Shown here: positions 1 to 5,708 of the stretch, in pieces
Layout of the letters: each line of letters starts with the position of its first letter
Position numbering within the stretch: the first letter of the stretch is position 1
Notes under the pieces: model-generated
Seen by the model: only the letters and a program-made list of their open reading frames with translations
What the model was told of the DNA's origin: nothing
The model's database searches: none
DNA from: MGOM01 sp035455265
GTDB lineage: Bacteria > Chloroflexota > Anaerolineae > Anaerolineales > E44-bin32
Assembly (NCBI GenBank): GCA_035455265.1
Contig: DATIFK010000056.1
Coordinates: 1-5,708, forward strand
Direction of reading: 5' to 3'
Length of the DNA: 5,708 nucleotides
Position numbers and translations under genes: made by a program

Positions 1-21
1 GATTGTACCACCGCTAACTAA

Positions 22-106
22 GTGGTCATTGGTCAGTGGTGATGGGTCCGTGGCCGGTCGTCGGTCCCGATGGAAGGTCGGCCACGGACCACAGGCCATT
101 GACCAC
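22..106. repeat. Long imperfect hairpin made of degenerate 7-bp units, downstream of degV
   Basis: The left arm 22-40 pairs with 88-106 (16 of 19 Watson-Crick, plus one possible G-U). After a 7-nt bulge, 48-56 pairs perfectly with 79-87. In the alternative register, 45-56 and 79-90 form a perfect 12-bp inverted repeat. The loop is about 22 nt (57-78). Each arm is also a run of degenerate heptamers. On the plus strand these are TGGTCAT, TGGTCAG, TGGTGAT at 23-43, followed by GGGTCCG and TGGCCGG. On the minus strand they are TGGTCAA, TGGCCTG, TGGTCCG, TGGCCGA from 105 down to 78. It lies about 15 bp past the degV stop codon, so it could stop transcription or protect the 3' end of that mRNA. It lacks the T-run of a standard intrinsic terminator. 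It could equally be a dispersed intergenic repeat. The inverted repeat is certain; the role is inferred. Confidence 0.7.
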
Positions 107-120
107 AGTTACGGGAAACG

Positions 121-969
121 CTAGAGATCCACGCAGTAGGAGAGCGCCAGCGTCCCGGGCCCTGTGTGAGCCCCCAGGACGGGGGTGGCCCAGGACAGGG
201 TGGTTTCGATCGGGTGAAAGTGCGCCTCTGCCTGCTCCAGGATCGACCTGGCATCTTGCTCGGCCATCCCGTGCATGGCGCTGATGCGGACGTTGTTGTG
301 ACCCTGGATCCGCTGCTCAACGAGCTCCAGCATGCGGCCCATGGCCTTGGCCCTGGTGCGGACTCGTTCCAGCGGTTCCACCCGTCCGTCCTGGACTTCA
401 AGGATGGGCTTGAAGTTCAACAGCGTCCCGACCAGGCGAGCCGCTCCGCCGATACGGCCGCCGCGATGGAGGAACTCCAGAGTGTCGACGACGATCAGGA
501 TCCCAACGTGCTTCTTGGCCTCGCGCGCCGCCGCCACAACGTCCTGGAACGACGCGCCGGCCTCCACCTGGCGTGCGGCCAGGAGAACCTGCCAGCCCAA
601 GGCCATCCCGACCGTATCTGTGTCGATGACCTCGATCTGAGCGCCGGGGAAATCCTGCTTGGCCTGGAGGGCCGATTGGACCGTTCCCGACAGCTTGGAC
701 GAAAGCAGGATGGCGACAATCGGCCTGCCCTGTTGGACCAGGGGCGCAAACAGCTTCTGAAAGGAGGCGACCGTGGCCTGCGACGTCGTCGGGAGCTGGC
801 TGGCCTGGGCGAGTTTCTCGTAGAACTGTTGCGGCGTCATGTCGACGCCGTCGTACAGGGTCTTGCCTTCCCAGATGAGGACTTGAGGCGCGACTCCGAT
901 CTTGTACTTGGCGATGAGATCGTCCGGGATGGTGCAGGTGCTGTCGGTGACGATGGCAATCCCGCTCAC
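121..969 (-). CDS. DegV family fatty-acid-binding protein
   Basis: This 282-aa protein is full length for the DegV/FakB family. These soluble cytoplasmic proteins bind a single fatty acid. In Firmicutes they present it to the kinase FakA, which makes acyl-phosphate for phospholipid synthesis. Family signatures in order: the N-terminal TDST motif (residues 8-11), YDGVDM (39-44), PTTSQ (60-64), SSKLSGT (90-96), DTLEFLHRGGRIG (162-174), LLNFKPIL (183-190) and GAHTGPG (266-272). Thr62, Ser94 and His268 sit where FakB proteins contact the fatty-acid carboxylate, so binding should be intact. The start is GTG at 967-969, chosen because an AGGAGG ribosome site lies 4 nt upstream and the TDST motif begins within eight residues. 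The gene follows polX on the same strand after 74 bp, so co-transcription is likely. No FakA/DAK2 partner gene is visible. The family call is firm; the in vivo ligand is unknown. Confidence 0.95.
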   Translation of the reverse strand: MSGIAIVTDSTCTIPDDLIAKYKIGVAPQVLIWEGKTLYDGVDMTPQQFYEKLAQASQLPTTSQATVASFQKLFAPLVQQGRPIVAILLSSKLSGTVQSALQAKQDFPGAQIEVIDTDTVGMALGWQVLLAARQVEAGASFQDVVAAAREAKKHVGILIVVDTLEFLHRGGRIGGAARLVGTLLNFKPILEVQDGRVEPLERVRTRAKAMGRMLELVEQRIQGHNNVRISAMHGMAEQDARSILEQAEAHFHPIETTLSWATPVLGAHTGPGTLALSYCVDL

Positions 970-973
970 GGAT

Positions 974-979
974 CCTCCT
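974..979 (-). promoter_or_regulatory. Ribosome binding site of the DegV gene
   Basis: AGGAGG on the minus strand lies 4 nt before the GTG at 969-967. It supports the non-ATG start. I see no convincing promoter or terminator in the 74-bp gap 970-1043, which favours read-through from polX. Confidence 0.75.
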
Positions 980-1043
980 CGGATAGGAATGGCCGACGTT
1001 CGCCTTCCTTAACACCCAGCGCGGGGATCGGTCGCGGGCGTGC

Positions 1044-2768
1044 TCACCCCCGGCTGGCCAGCCAGGTCAGCAACTGGTCGACCGTGCGCGTGTTGAGCAC
1101 CGCTTCGGGCGGCAGCCAGGCGCGGCGGGCGATGCCGACGCCATACCGCCGCAAGGCGAAGTCCTCCGGCTTGTGCGCGTCCGAGTTGATCGCCAGCAGG
1201 CACCCGGTCGCCCAGGCCTGCCGGGCATGGACGTCGTTCAGATCGAGGCGCTCCGGATGGGCATTGATCTCAAGGACGACGCCGTGATCGGCGGCCGCTT
1301 CGAGGATCGGTTCGACGTCCAGATCGGCGGCCTCGCGGCCCAGGACGAGGCGCCCGGTCGGGTGCCCGATCATGTCGACGTGGGGGTTGCGGATGGCCGA
1401 GAGCAGTCGGGACGTGATCTTGCTGCGCGGCTGGCGCAGCGAGGTATGGATCGAGGCGACGACCAGATCGAGGCTGGCCAGGGTGCGGTCGTCGAAATCC
1501 AGAGTCCCGTCCGCCAGGATTTCCACCTCGGCACCGTGCAGGAGTCGAATCGAATCGCCCAGGCGACGCTGCACCTGGTCGAGTTCCTTGCGTTGCTGCT
1601 TCAGTTTCTCCGGGGTCATGCCCTCGATCATGCCGAGGGCCTTCGAATGATCGGTGACGACCAGGTACTCCAGCCCGGCGTCCCTCGCCGCTTCGGCCAT
1701 CGCCTGCAGCGATGTCTGTCCATCGCTCCACGTTGTGTGGGCGTGGAACTCCCCGCGGATCTGGCTCTCCTCGAGCAGCCTCGGCAATCGGCCGGCGGCC
1801 GCCGCGGCAATCTCGCCCCGATCCTCCCTGAGCTCGGGAGGGATCCAGGGCAGGCCCAGAGTCGAGTAGACCTTGACCTCGTCCGGGCACAGCGTTTCTT
1901 GCCCGATCGAGTCCTTGAAGCCGTGTTCGGAAAGGGACAGGCCGCGTTCCTGGGCGCGCTCACGCAGCCGCACATTGTGAGCTTGCGAGCCGGTGGCGTA
2001 CTGCAGCGCCGTTCCGAAGCGCGCCGGCGGATGGACCCACAACTGCGCGCGCAGGCCGTTGCGCAATTCGACGCTGGCCTTGGTCTCTCCCTTTCCCAAC
2101 ACACGCTCGACCTCGGGGAAGGAAGCGAAGACACGCAGCACTTCGGAGGGCTCATCCGAGGCTGCCAGCAAGTCCAGATCGCCGACGGTCTCGCGCCAGC
2201 GACGTACACTGCCGGCCGCCTCGGCCGCCATCACCGTCGGCACGGCACGTAGCCGCTCCACCAACTCCTCGGCGATCGGCCGGGCCACCCCGATCGACAG
2301 GCGCCCCTGCTCGCGGCGCCGCATCCGTTCGATGTTCTCCAGGATGCGCGCCTCGGACTTGGCCCCCATCCCGCTCATTTCCCTCAGGCGGCCTGCCCGG
2401 GCGGCCTTCTCCAGCGCGGGCACCGTGGTGATCCCCAACTCCTTCCAGAAACGCGCCGCTCTCTTGGGACCGACGTCGCCAACGTGCAGGACGTCGATCA
2501 GACCGGGCGGGATGTCTTTGCGAAGACGCTGGAAGAACTCGAGCTTGCCGGTCCGAAGAAGCTCATCGATCTTGGCTTCGATCGCTTCGCCCACACCCGG
2601 TATCTCGCGCAGCCCGGCTTCCTTCCATACATCATGGATATCCCGGCCGAGGGAGCGGATGCCTTCGGCGGCGCGCCGGTACGAGATGACGCGGTAGATG
2701 ACCTCGCCTTTGATTTCCAGGAGATCGGCGATGTCCTCGAAGACCTGGGCTACATCTCGGTTTCTCAC
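1044..2768 (-). CDS. polX: Family X DNA polymerase / 3'-5' exonuclease with PHP domain (PolX), polymerase site altered
   Basis: At 574 aa this is the normal length and order for bacterial PolX, a base-excision and gap-repair enzyme of the cytoplasm. Residues 1-80 form the 8-kDa DNA-binding domain with a helix-hairpin-helix (IPGVGEAI, 56-63). A second HhH-like segment is at 94-140 (VGDVGPKRA). The nucleotidyltransferase core has GSVRR (186-190) and GDLDLL (196-201), giving catalytic Asp197 and Asp199. The TGSQAHNVRLR motif (259-269) is present. Where relatives have a third catalytic Asp in a DLR-like motif, this protein reads QLW (242-244). The C-terminal PHP domain keeps all nine expected metal ligands: His342, His344, Asp349, His374, Glu414, His441, His469, Asp530 and His532. 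The exonuclease should therefore work, while polymerase activity is doubtful. The GTG start overlaps the stop of the upstream CAP gene by 4 bp, with GGGAGAGG 7 nt upstream, so translation is probably coupled. Confidence 0.94.
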   Translation of the reverse strand: MRNRDVAQVFEDIADLLEIKGEVIYRVISYRRAAEGIRSLGRDIHDVWKEAGLREIPGVGEAIEAKIDELLRTGKLEFFQRLRKDIPPGLIDVLHVGDVGPKRAARFWKELGITTVPALEKAARAGRLREMSGMGAKSEARILENIERMRRREQGRLSIGVARPIAEELVERLRAVPTVMAAEAAGSVRRWRETVGDLDLLAASDEPSEVLRVFASFPEVERVLGKGETKASVELRNGLRAQLWVHPPARFGTALQYATGSQAHNVRLRERAQERGLSLSEHGFKDSIGQETLCPDEVKVYSTLGLPWIPPELREDRGEIAAAAAGRLPRLLEESQIRGEFHAHTTWSDGQTSLQAMAEAARDAGLEYLVVTDHSKALGMIEGMTPEKLKQQRKELDQVQRRLGDSIRLLHGAEVEILADGTLDFDDRTLASLDLVVASIHTSLRQPRSKITSRLLSAIRNPHVDMIGHPTGRLVLGREAADLDVEPILEAAADHGVVLEINAHPERLDLNDVHARQAWATGCLLAINSDAHKPEDFALRRYGVGIARRAWLPPEAVLNTRTVDQLLTWLASRG

Positions 2769-3331
2769 GGCTGCGCCTCTCCCGACGGGACGAACTCCAC
2801 CATCACCTGGACGGCGACCCAGCCGCCAGCGGTTTCGGCGATCCCAATGCCGGCCGCCTGATAGCCTGGGTCGAGCAGATCGGCCCGGTGGGCGGCATCT
2901 TCGAACCAGGCCCGCAGGACCGTCGCCGACAAACGGTCGCCCGGGTCTCTCACCAGGATCGCGAATTCCGCGATCCGCCCGGAGTATCCGTCAGCCTCGA
3001 GCATCGGCATGATGGCCGCCGTCGCTTCGCCGGGTCGCTCGTGATCGAGCGAACCCTGGGAGGCGATTTCGAGCGCCCGGGCCAGCGCCACCTGCTGCAA
3101 GGAAGCCGGGAAGGTCAGATCACCCGCTCCCTGCGACTGGCGCAGGGTGTTGAGGTTGGCTCGCAAACGAGTCGTTTCCGCGGCAAGATCGATCGCCGGG
3201 GCCGTCGCATCGACGGAGGCAGTGCTTTCGGACGAGGCGACTGCCGGCGGGAAGGACAGCCCTCCAGCGCCGCAGGACGCCACAAGGATGGACGTGGCCA
3301 GACCGATGACGACCCGGAGGCGTGTTTCCAT
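2765..3331 (-). CDS. CAP/SCP-domain (YkwD-like) lipoprotein
   Basis: This 188-aa protein begins with a signal peptide: two arginines, a hydrophobic stretch, then the lipobox VASC with Cys20 as the predicted lipidated residue. It should be anchored on the outer face of the cytoplasmic membrane. A Ser/Ala-rich linker (about 21-48) leads into a compact CAP domain (about 50-182). That domain shows the LRANLNTLR helix (57-65), LDHERPG (95-101), an AEFA segment (121-124), the WFEDAAHRADLLDPGY block (142-157) and a GIGIAE strand (161-166). His97, Glu122 and His148 match the His/Glu/His cavity residues of the superfamily. Bacterial CAP proteins are common, but their biochemical role is mostly unknown, so no activity is assigned. 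It is the first gene of the minus-strand unit, directly behind a TATAAT box, and its stop overlaps the polX start. No strong ribosome site precedes the ATG. Confidence 0.85.
   Translation of the reverse strand: METRLRVVIGLATSILVASCGAGGLSFPPAVASSESTASVDATAPAIDLAAETTRLRANLNTLRQSQGAGDLTFPASLQQVALARALEIASQGSLDHERPGEATAAIMPMLEADGYSGRIAEFAILVRDPGDRLSATVLRAWFEDAAHRADLLDPGYQAAGIGIAETAGGWVAVQVMVEFVPSGEAQP
2776..2783 (-). promoter_or_regulatory. Ribosome binding site of polX inside the CAP gene
   Basis: GGGAGAGG on the minus strand lies 7 nt before the polX GTG. It supports the GTG at 2768-2766 as the real start. It sits within the last codons of the CAP lipoprotein gene, so ribosomes finishing that gene can re-initiate on polX through the GTGA overlap. 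Confidence 0.65.
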
Positions 3332-3352
3332 AGAAGTCCGGCGCCTGCCGCG

Positions 3353-3358
3353 ATTATA
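3353..3358 (-). promoter_or_regulatory. Minus-strand -10 box for the CAP-polX-degV unit
   Basis: A perfect TATAAT on the minus strand ends 21 nt before the CAP ATG, implying a leader of roughly 15 nt. The hexamer at the ideal -35 distance (TCTCAG, 3381-3376) is poor. The better TTGACG at 3392-3387 is 28 nt away, too far for a standard sigma-70 promoter. The promoter may therefore need an activator or an alternative sigma factor. The call rests on the -10 match and the position between divergent genes. Confidence 0.55.
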
Positions 3359-3403
3359 GCGTCGGCCTCTTCCCCCTGAGACCTGTCGTCAAAGGTGCTT
3401 CAA

Positions 3404-3432
3404 TTGCTGGCCCCCGCCAAGTATGCTATTCT
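3404..3432 (+). promoter_or_regulatory. Plus-strand extended -10 promoter
   Basis: TTGCTG (3404-3409) and TATTCT (3427-3432) are separated by 17 nt. The -10 is preceded by TGC, giving an extended -10 element. Transcription would start near 3439, about 23 nt ahead of the ATG at 3462. The -35 matches consensus at only three of six positions, so strength is probably modest. The site would drive the small protein, the PHP hydrolase and the lipoprotein. It lies back to back with the minus-strand promoter, about 45-75 bp from it. Confidence 0.5.
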
Positions 3433-3461
3433 TCCAAGCCTTCGGACGGATTTCCCCACCC

Positions 3462-3827
3462 ATGGGCGCGATCCTCGTCTATGTCGTCGAGCAGCACCCT
3501 CTGGATATCCCGGAGACGGGCCCGCTGTTCCGCTGGATTCGACTCGACCGGGAACTGCAGCCGCAGCTCGAGAGCCTCATCGGACCTCACGATCCCACCC
3601 AGGTCCGCCTCATCCTCGACCCCCAGCCGGGCGGGCCCGGTTGGCAGCAGCTCCTCGACAGCCTCCTGGCTTCGCAGGCGCACATGGTGGTCACCCACCT
3701 CGCCCCTCTGACGTCCGCCCAGCGACAGCAGTTGATCGGCGTCTGCGCCCAGACCGGCGCGCGACTGATCACTCCCGGCGACGCCGGACGCCCCCGCGCC
3801 CCCGACGGCGCGGTCCCCGGTGACTAG
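3462..3827 (+). CDS. Small protein of unknown function, degenerate serine-recombinase-like fold (tentative)
   Basis: This 121-aa protein has no signal peptide or membrane segment. The frame could open 13 codons earlier at 3423, but that ATG falls in the proposed -10 region, so ATG 3462 is preferred. Only a weak GGACGGA precedes it. By eye, the layout resembles the N-terminal catalytic domain of serine recombinases: a first strand GAILVYVVE (2-10), a GGPGWQQLLDSLLASQAHMVV stretch (57-77, compare the RPG-QQLL-D-VVV region), then HLAPLT (79-84) where recombinases have a DRLSR-type motif, and GARLITP (99-105). The catalytic Ser and Arg positions hold other residues (Gln11, Val9, Pro82, Ser85), so recombination is not expected. 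There is no DNA-binding domain. The tail is Pro/Gly/Asp-rich. Its stop overlaps the next gene by 8 bp, so the two are likely translated together. The gene is probably real; the fold is a guess. Confidence 0.72.
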   Translation: MGAILVYVVEQHPLDIPETGPLFRWIRLDRELQPQLESLIGPHDPTQVRLILDPQPGGPGWQQLLDSLLASQAHMVVTHLAPLTSAQRQQLIGVCAQTGARLITPGDAGRPRAPDGAVPGD

Positions 3828-4914
3828 CCCCCGCCCCCGTCCTTCGGCGGCCCACGAATACGTCGGGAACCTCCACAGCCACAGTTTCTACTCAGACGGA
3901 TGGGCCGACCACGAAACGATCGCCCAGGCGGCGCTCGACGCCGGCCTGGATTTCGTCGCCGTGACCGATCACAACGTCTACGTGGATGGCTTCGACGGCT
4001 ATCGCTACCGCGGCAGCCGCCGCGCCCTCCTGGTGACGGGCGAGGAGATCCACGACCAGGCCAGGCAACCGCAAAAGAATCACCTGCTCGTTTTCGAGAC
4101 GCGCACCGAACTGGCGCCGCTGGCGCATGACCCGCAGCGCCTGCTCGATGCCGTCCAACAACTCGGCGGCCTGGCCTTCCTGGCACACCCGGTCGACCCG
4201 GCCTCAGCGTCGACGGGGCAGCCGGACCTCTCGTGGGTCGACTGGGAGGTCGACGGCTATGCCGGCCTCGAGCTATGGAACGCCATGACCGAGTTCAAAT
4301 CGCTGCTCCGTTCCCGACTCGACGCGGTGATCTACGCCTACCGACCGACGACCATCGCGCGCGGGCCCTTCCCCGAATCGCTCCGCCGCTGGGACGGACT
4401 GCTGCGCTCCGGCCGGCGCCTCGTCGCCATCGGCGGCGCCGACGCGCACGGTTTCACAGGTCGGCTGGGGCCGCTGCGCAGGACCATCTTCCCCTATGAC
4501 TTCCTCTTCCGCGGGATCAACACGCACATCCTGACGGAAGAGCCTCTCGTCGGCGACGAAACCGTCGATCGCCAGAGACTCTTCCATAGCCTGCAGCGAG
4601 GGCGGGCCTTCGTCGGCTACGATCGACCGGCTTCGACGCGCGGCTTCCGCTTCACTGCCCAGGGCGAGCAGGGCTCGGCGGGTATGGGGGAGACGCTGCC
4701 CGTGGGACTCGGCGTCACCCTTCAGATTTCCCTTCCCAGGCGAGCGCACGTCCGGTTGGTCTTGGGTGGTGAGGTCGTCGTCGACTGGCCCGACGTCGAC
4801 GCTGCGGTTCACACCGTGACGACCCCCGGCGCCTACCGCGTCGAGGCTTATCGTACCTATCGCGGCGCCGCGCGCGGTTGGATCTTCAGCAACCCGATCT
4901 ACGTGTCGGCGTGA
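3820..4914 (+). CDS. PHP-domain metallohydrolase, CehA/McbA-like
   Basis: This 364-aa cytoplasmic protein has no signal peptide. Its N-terminal PHP domain (about 14-215) carries the expected metal ligands: NLHSHS with His19 and His21, Asp26 of SDG, TDH with Asp50 and His51, GEE at 74-76, His88, AHP with His123, Glu151 of GLELWN, and GADAH with Asp208 and His210. This is the pattern of PHP phosphoesterases and of the CehA/McbA hydrolases, which cleave phosphate esters or related bonds with two or three metals. The substrate cannot be told. The C-terminal region (about 265-364) is beta-rich and ends in GAYRVEAY (337-344) and WIFSNPIYV (354-362), a common ending in this family. The GTG start at 3820 is the only plausible one before the HSH motif. 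It overlaps the upstream stop by 8 bp and has no strong ribosome site, which favours coupling. Confidence 0.88.
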   Translation: MTSPRPRPSAAHEYVGNLHSHSFYSDGWADHETIAQAALDAGLDFVAVTDHNVYVDGFDGYRYRGSRRALLVTGEEIHDQARQPQKNHLLVFETRTELAPLAHDPQRLLDAVQQLGGLAFLAHPVDPASASTGQPDLSWVDWEVDGYAGLELWNAMTEFKSLLRSRLDAVIYAYRPTTIARGPFPESLRRWDGLLRSGRRLVAIGGADAHGFTGRLGPLRRTIFPYDFLFRGINTHILTEEPLVGDETVDRQRLFHSLQRGRAFVGYDRPASTRGFRFTAQGEQGSAGMGETLPVGLGVTLQISLPRRAHVRLVLGGEVVVDWPDVDAAVHTVTTPGAYRVEAYRTYRGAARGWIFSNPIYVSA

Positions 4915-4921
4915 GGCTGCC

Positions 4922-4933
4922 AAAGAGGAGGAG
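4922..4933 (+). promoter_or_regulatory. Ribosome binding site of the terminal exported protein
   Basis: The purine run AAAGAGGAGGAG fills most of the 20-nt gap after the PHP stop codon and ends one base before the ATG at 4935. It fixes that start. With no room for a promoter or terminator in the gap, it indicates one transcript with the PHP gene. Confidence 0.8.
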
Positions 4934-4934
4934 T

Positions 4935-5708
4935 ATGCAAAGGCGAGTCTGGGCCTTGGCGATGTTGGCTCTGGCCGCCGGCGGGTTGGCGTGCGGAAGC
5001 CAGCCGTCGGTGGACGCGCTGGCGACCAGCGTGTCAGCCACGCTGACCGCTGCCGTGCCTCCCACGAGTGCCCCGGCCCCCCAGCCCACCGCCCCGCCCG
5101 AGCCCTCGCCGCCGCCGCAGACGGGCGGGTCGGTGTCGGGGAGCATCTGCTATCCGGCCGAGGGCATTCCCGCCATGACGGCCTACTTTCAGGACTTGGC
5201 GACGAACGCCGTCGTCACCCTGCCGATCGCCCAGAATCAGTCGTCCTATTCGCTTCAACTCCCAGCGGGCCGCTATCTGGCCTACGCCTGGCTCCCGAGT
5301 TTCTCCTTCGGCGGATCGTATTCGCCGGCGGTGCCCTGCGGCCTGACTGTCTCCTGCACCGATCATCATCCGCTGGCTTTTGACGTTACCCCGGGTGCAT
5401 CCATTGTGGGTATCGATCTATGCGACTGGTACGGTCAGCCCGGCGACGTCCCGCTGCCAGCCGGTGTCTCAGGCCCGGCGCCCACGCCGACCGAGGTCGC
5501 CGTCCAGCCGACGGCCAGCGGGCCAGGCAACATCAGCGGTCACATCAGCTACCCCAGCGAGGGAGTCCCCAAGCTGGTCATCGTTGCCTACAACATCAAC
5601 ACCGGCTTCTGGTGGTGGATCGGGACGGCGCAGAACCAGTCGTCGTATGTTCACGCCGATCTCCCCGCCGGCGTCTACCACGTCGTGGCCTACTACGAAG
5701 CTGGCCAT
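4935..5708 (+). CDS. Exported lipoprotein-like protein with duplicated beta-sandwich-like domains, partial (3' end outside window)
   Basis: This frame stays open for 258 codons to the window edge, so the C-terminus is missing. Residues 1-19 form a signal peptide (MQRRVW, then an Ala/Leu-rich core). GLAC puts a possible lipidated Cys at 20. The -3 position is Gly rather than the usual Leu or Val, so ordinary signal-peptidase cleavage remains possible. A Pro/Thr/Ala-rich linker (36-65) leads to a first domain (66 to about 165), a second linker (about 180-197), then a second copy from 199. Both copies show S-G-x-I-x-Y-P-x-E-G-x-P, AQNQSSY and LPAGxY in the same order. The fold resembles carboxypeptidase-regulatory or prealbumin-like sandwiches, seen in many surface proteins. 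Five cysteines in copy one (72, 135, 141, 163, plus Cys20 near it) hint at disulfides. The function is unknown. It is co-directional with the PHP gene. Confidence 0.85.
   Translation, partial: MQRRVWALAMLALAAGGLACGSQPSVDALATSVSATLTAAVPPTSAPAPQPTAPPEPSPPPQTGGSVSGSICYPAEGIPAMTAYFQDLATNAVVTLPIAQNQSSYSLQLPAGRYLAYAWLPSFSFGGSYSPAVPCGLTVSCTDHHPLAFDVTPGASIVGIDLCDWYGQPGDVPLPAGVSGPAPTPTEVAVQPTASGPGNISGHISYPSEGVPKLVIVAYNINTGFWWWIGTAQNQSSYVHADLPAGVYHVVAYYEAGH
5130..5291 (+). repeat. Internal protein repeat, copy 1
   Basis: This segment encodes residues 66-119 of the terminal exported protein. It carries SGSICYPAEGIP, AQNQSSY and LPAGRYLAYAW. Copy 2 lies 133-134 residues downstream with the same motif order. 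The AQNQSSY stretch is also close at DNA level, with differences only at third codon positions. Confidence 0.85.
5529..5708 (+). repeat. Internal protein repeat, copy 2 (cut by window end)
   Basis: This segment encodes residues 199-258, with SGHISYPSEGVP, AQNQSSY and LPAGVYHVVAYY. It aligns with copy 1 at an offset of 133 residues up to AQNQSSY and 134 afterwards, so a single-residue indel separates them. Copy 1 has Cys72 where copy 2 has Ser205. The rest of the copy lies beyond the window. Confidence 0.85.

Noticed and set aside
22..106. Standard intrinsic terminator for degV
   Set aside because: The hairpin is present, but on the minus strand the bases after it are not a T-run, and the loop and bulge are large. 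It is listed as a repeat instead.
33..401. Minus-strand 122-codon frame reaching into the hairpin region
   Set aside because: It overlaps degV in another frame and its C-terminal part is encoded by the inverted repeat. It has no family signal.
970..1043. Promoter or terminator between polX and degV
   Set aside because: I found only a ribosome site for degV. There is no good stem with a T-run and no -10/-35 pair.
166..1287. Long plus-strand open frame of 373 codons opposite degV and the end of polX
   Set aside because: It runs antisense to two clearly recognisable genes, and its translation is Arg/Asp/Gly-rich with no family motif. Long antisense frames are expected in GC-rich codons.
1173..2252. 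Plus-strand open frame of 359 codons opposite polX
   Set aside because: It is antisense to the conserved PolX core and PHP domain and has no recognisable domain.
3423..3461. Upstream ATG start at 3423 for the small protein
   Set aside because: The ATG overlaps the proposed -10 region, has no ribosome site, and would add 13 residues unlike the domain that begins at 3462.
4273..4923. Minus-strand open frame of 216 codons opposite the PHP hydrolase
   Set aside because: It is a shadow of the PHP gene, whose metal-binding motifs prove the sense strand. The antisense product resembles nothing known.

Overview
The window is GC-rich chromosomal DNA from a bacterium. The best guess for the organism is Chloroflexota (Anaerolineae-like). 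This rests on the Pro/Thr-rich linkers of the exported protein at the right end (for example PTPTEVAVQPTA), the mix of lipoproteins with CehA/McbA-type PHP proteins, and the PolX type. It is an impression from style, not a phylogenetic result. There is no sign of a phage, transposon, CRISPR array or RNA gene.

Left half, minus strand (read from 3331 down to 121): three co-directional genes form a probable operon. The first is a small CAP/SCP-domain lipoprotein. It overlaps a family X DNA polymerase with a C-terminal PHP nuclease domain by 4 bp (a GTGA stop/start overlap). After a 74-bp gap comes a DegV-family fatty-acid-binding protein. Beyond the degV stop codon, at 22-106, lies a long imperfect hairpin whose two arms are both built from degenerate 7-bp units.

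Centre (3332-3461): a divergent promoter region. A perfect TATAAT box faces the minus-strand operon. An extended -10 with a 17-nt spaced -35-like element faces the plus-strand genes.

Right half, plus strand: a 121-aa protein of unknown function looks, by eye, like a degenerate serine-recombinase catalytic fold. It overlaps by 8 bp a 364-aa PHP-domain metallohydrolase of the CehA/McbA type. Twenty bases later comes a lipoprotein-like exported protein that runs off the window edge. The visible part of that protein holds two copies of a beta-sandwich-like domain.

The most notable points are these. (1) The PolX appears to have lost the third catalytic aspartate of its polymerase site (Gln at residue 242) while all nine PHP metal ligands are intact, which suggests a nuclease-dominant enzyme. 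(2) The recombinase-like small protein lacks every catalytic residue and is coupled to a PHP hydrolase. (3) The terminal exported protein has an internal domain duplication. (4) A heptad-built hairpin lies after degV. I see no clear evidence of a wholly new system; the small protein-PHP-lipoprotein cassette is the best candidate for undescribed biology.
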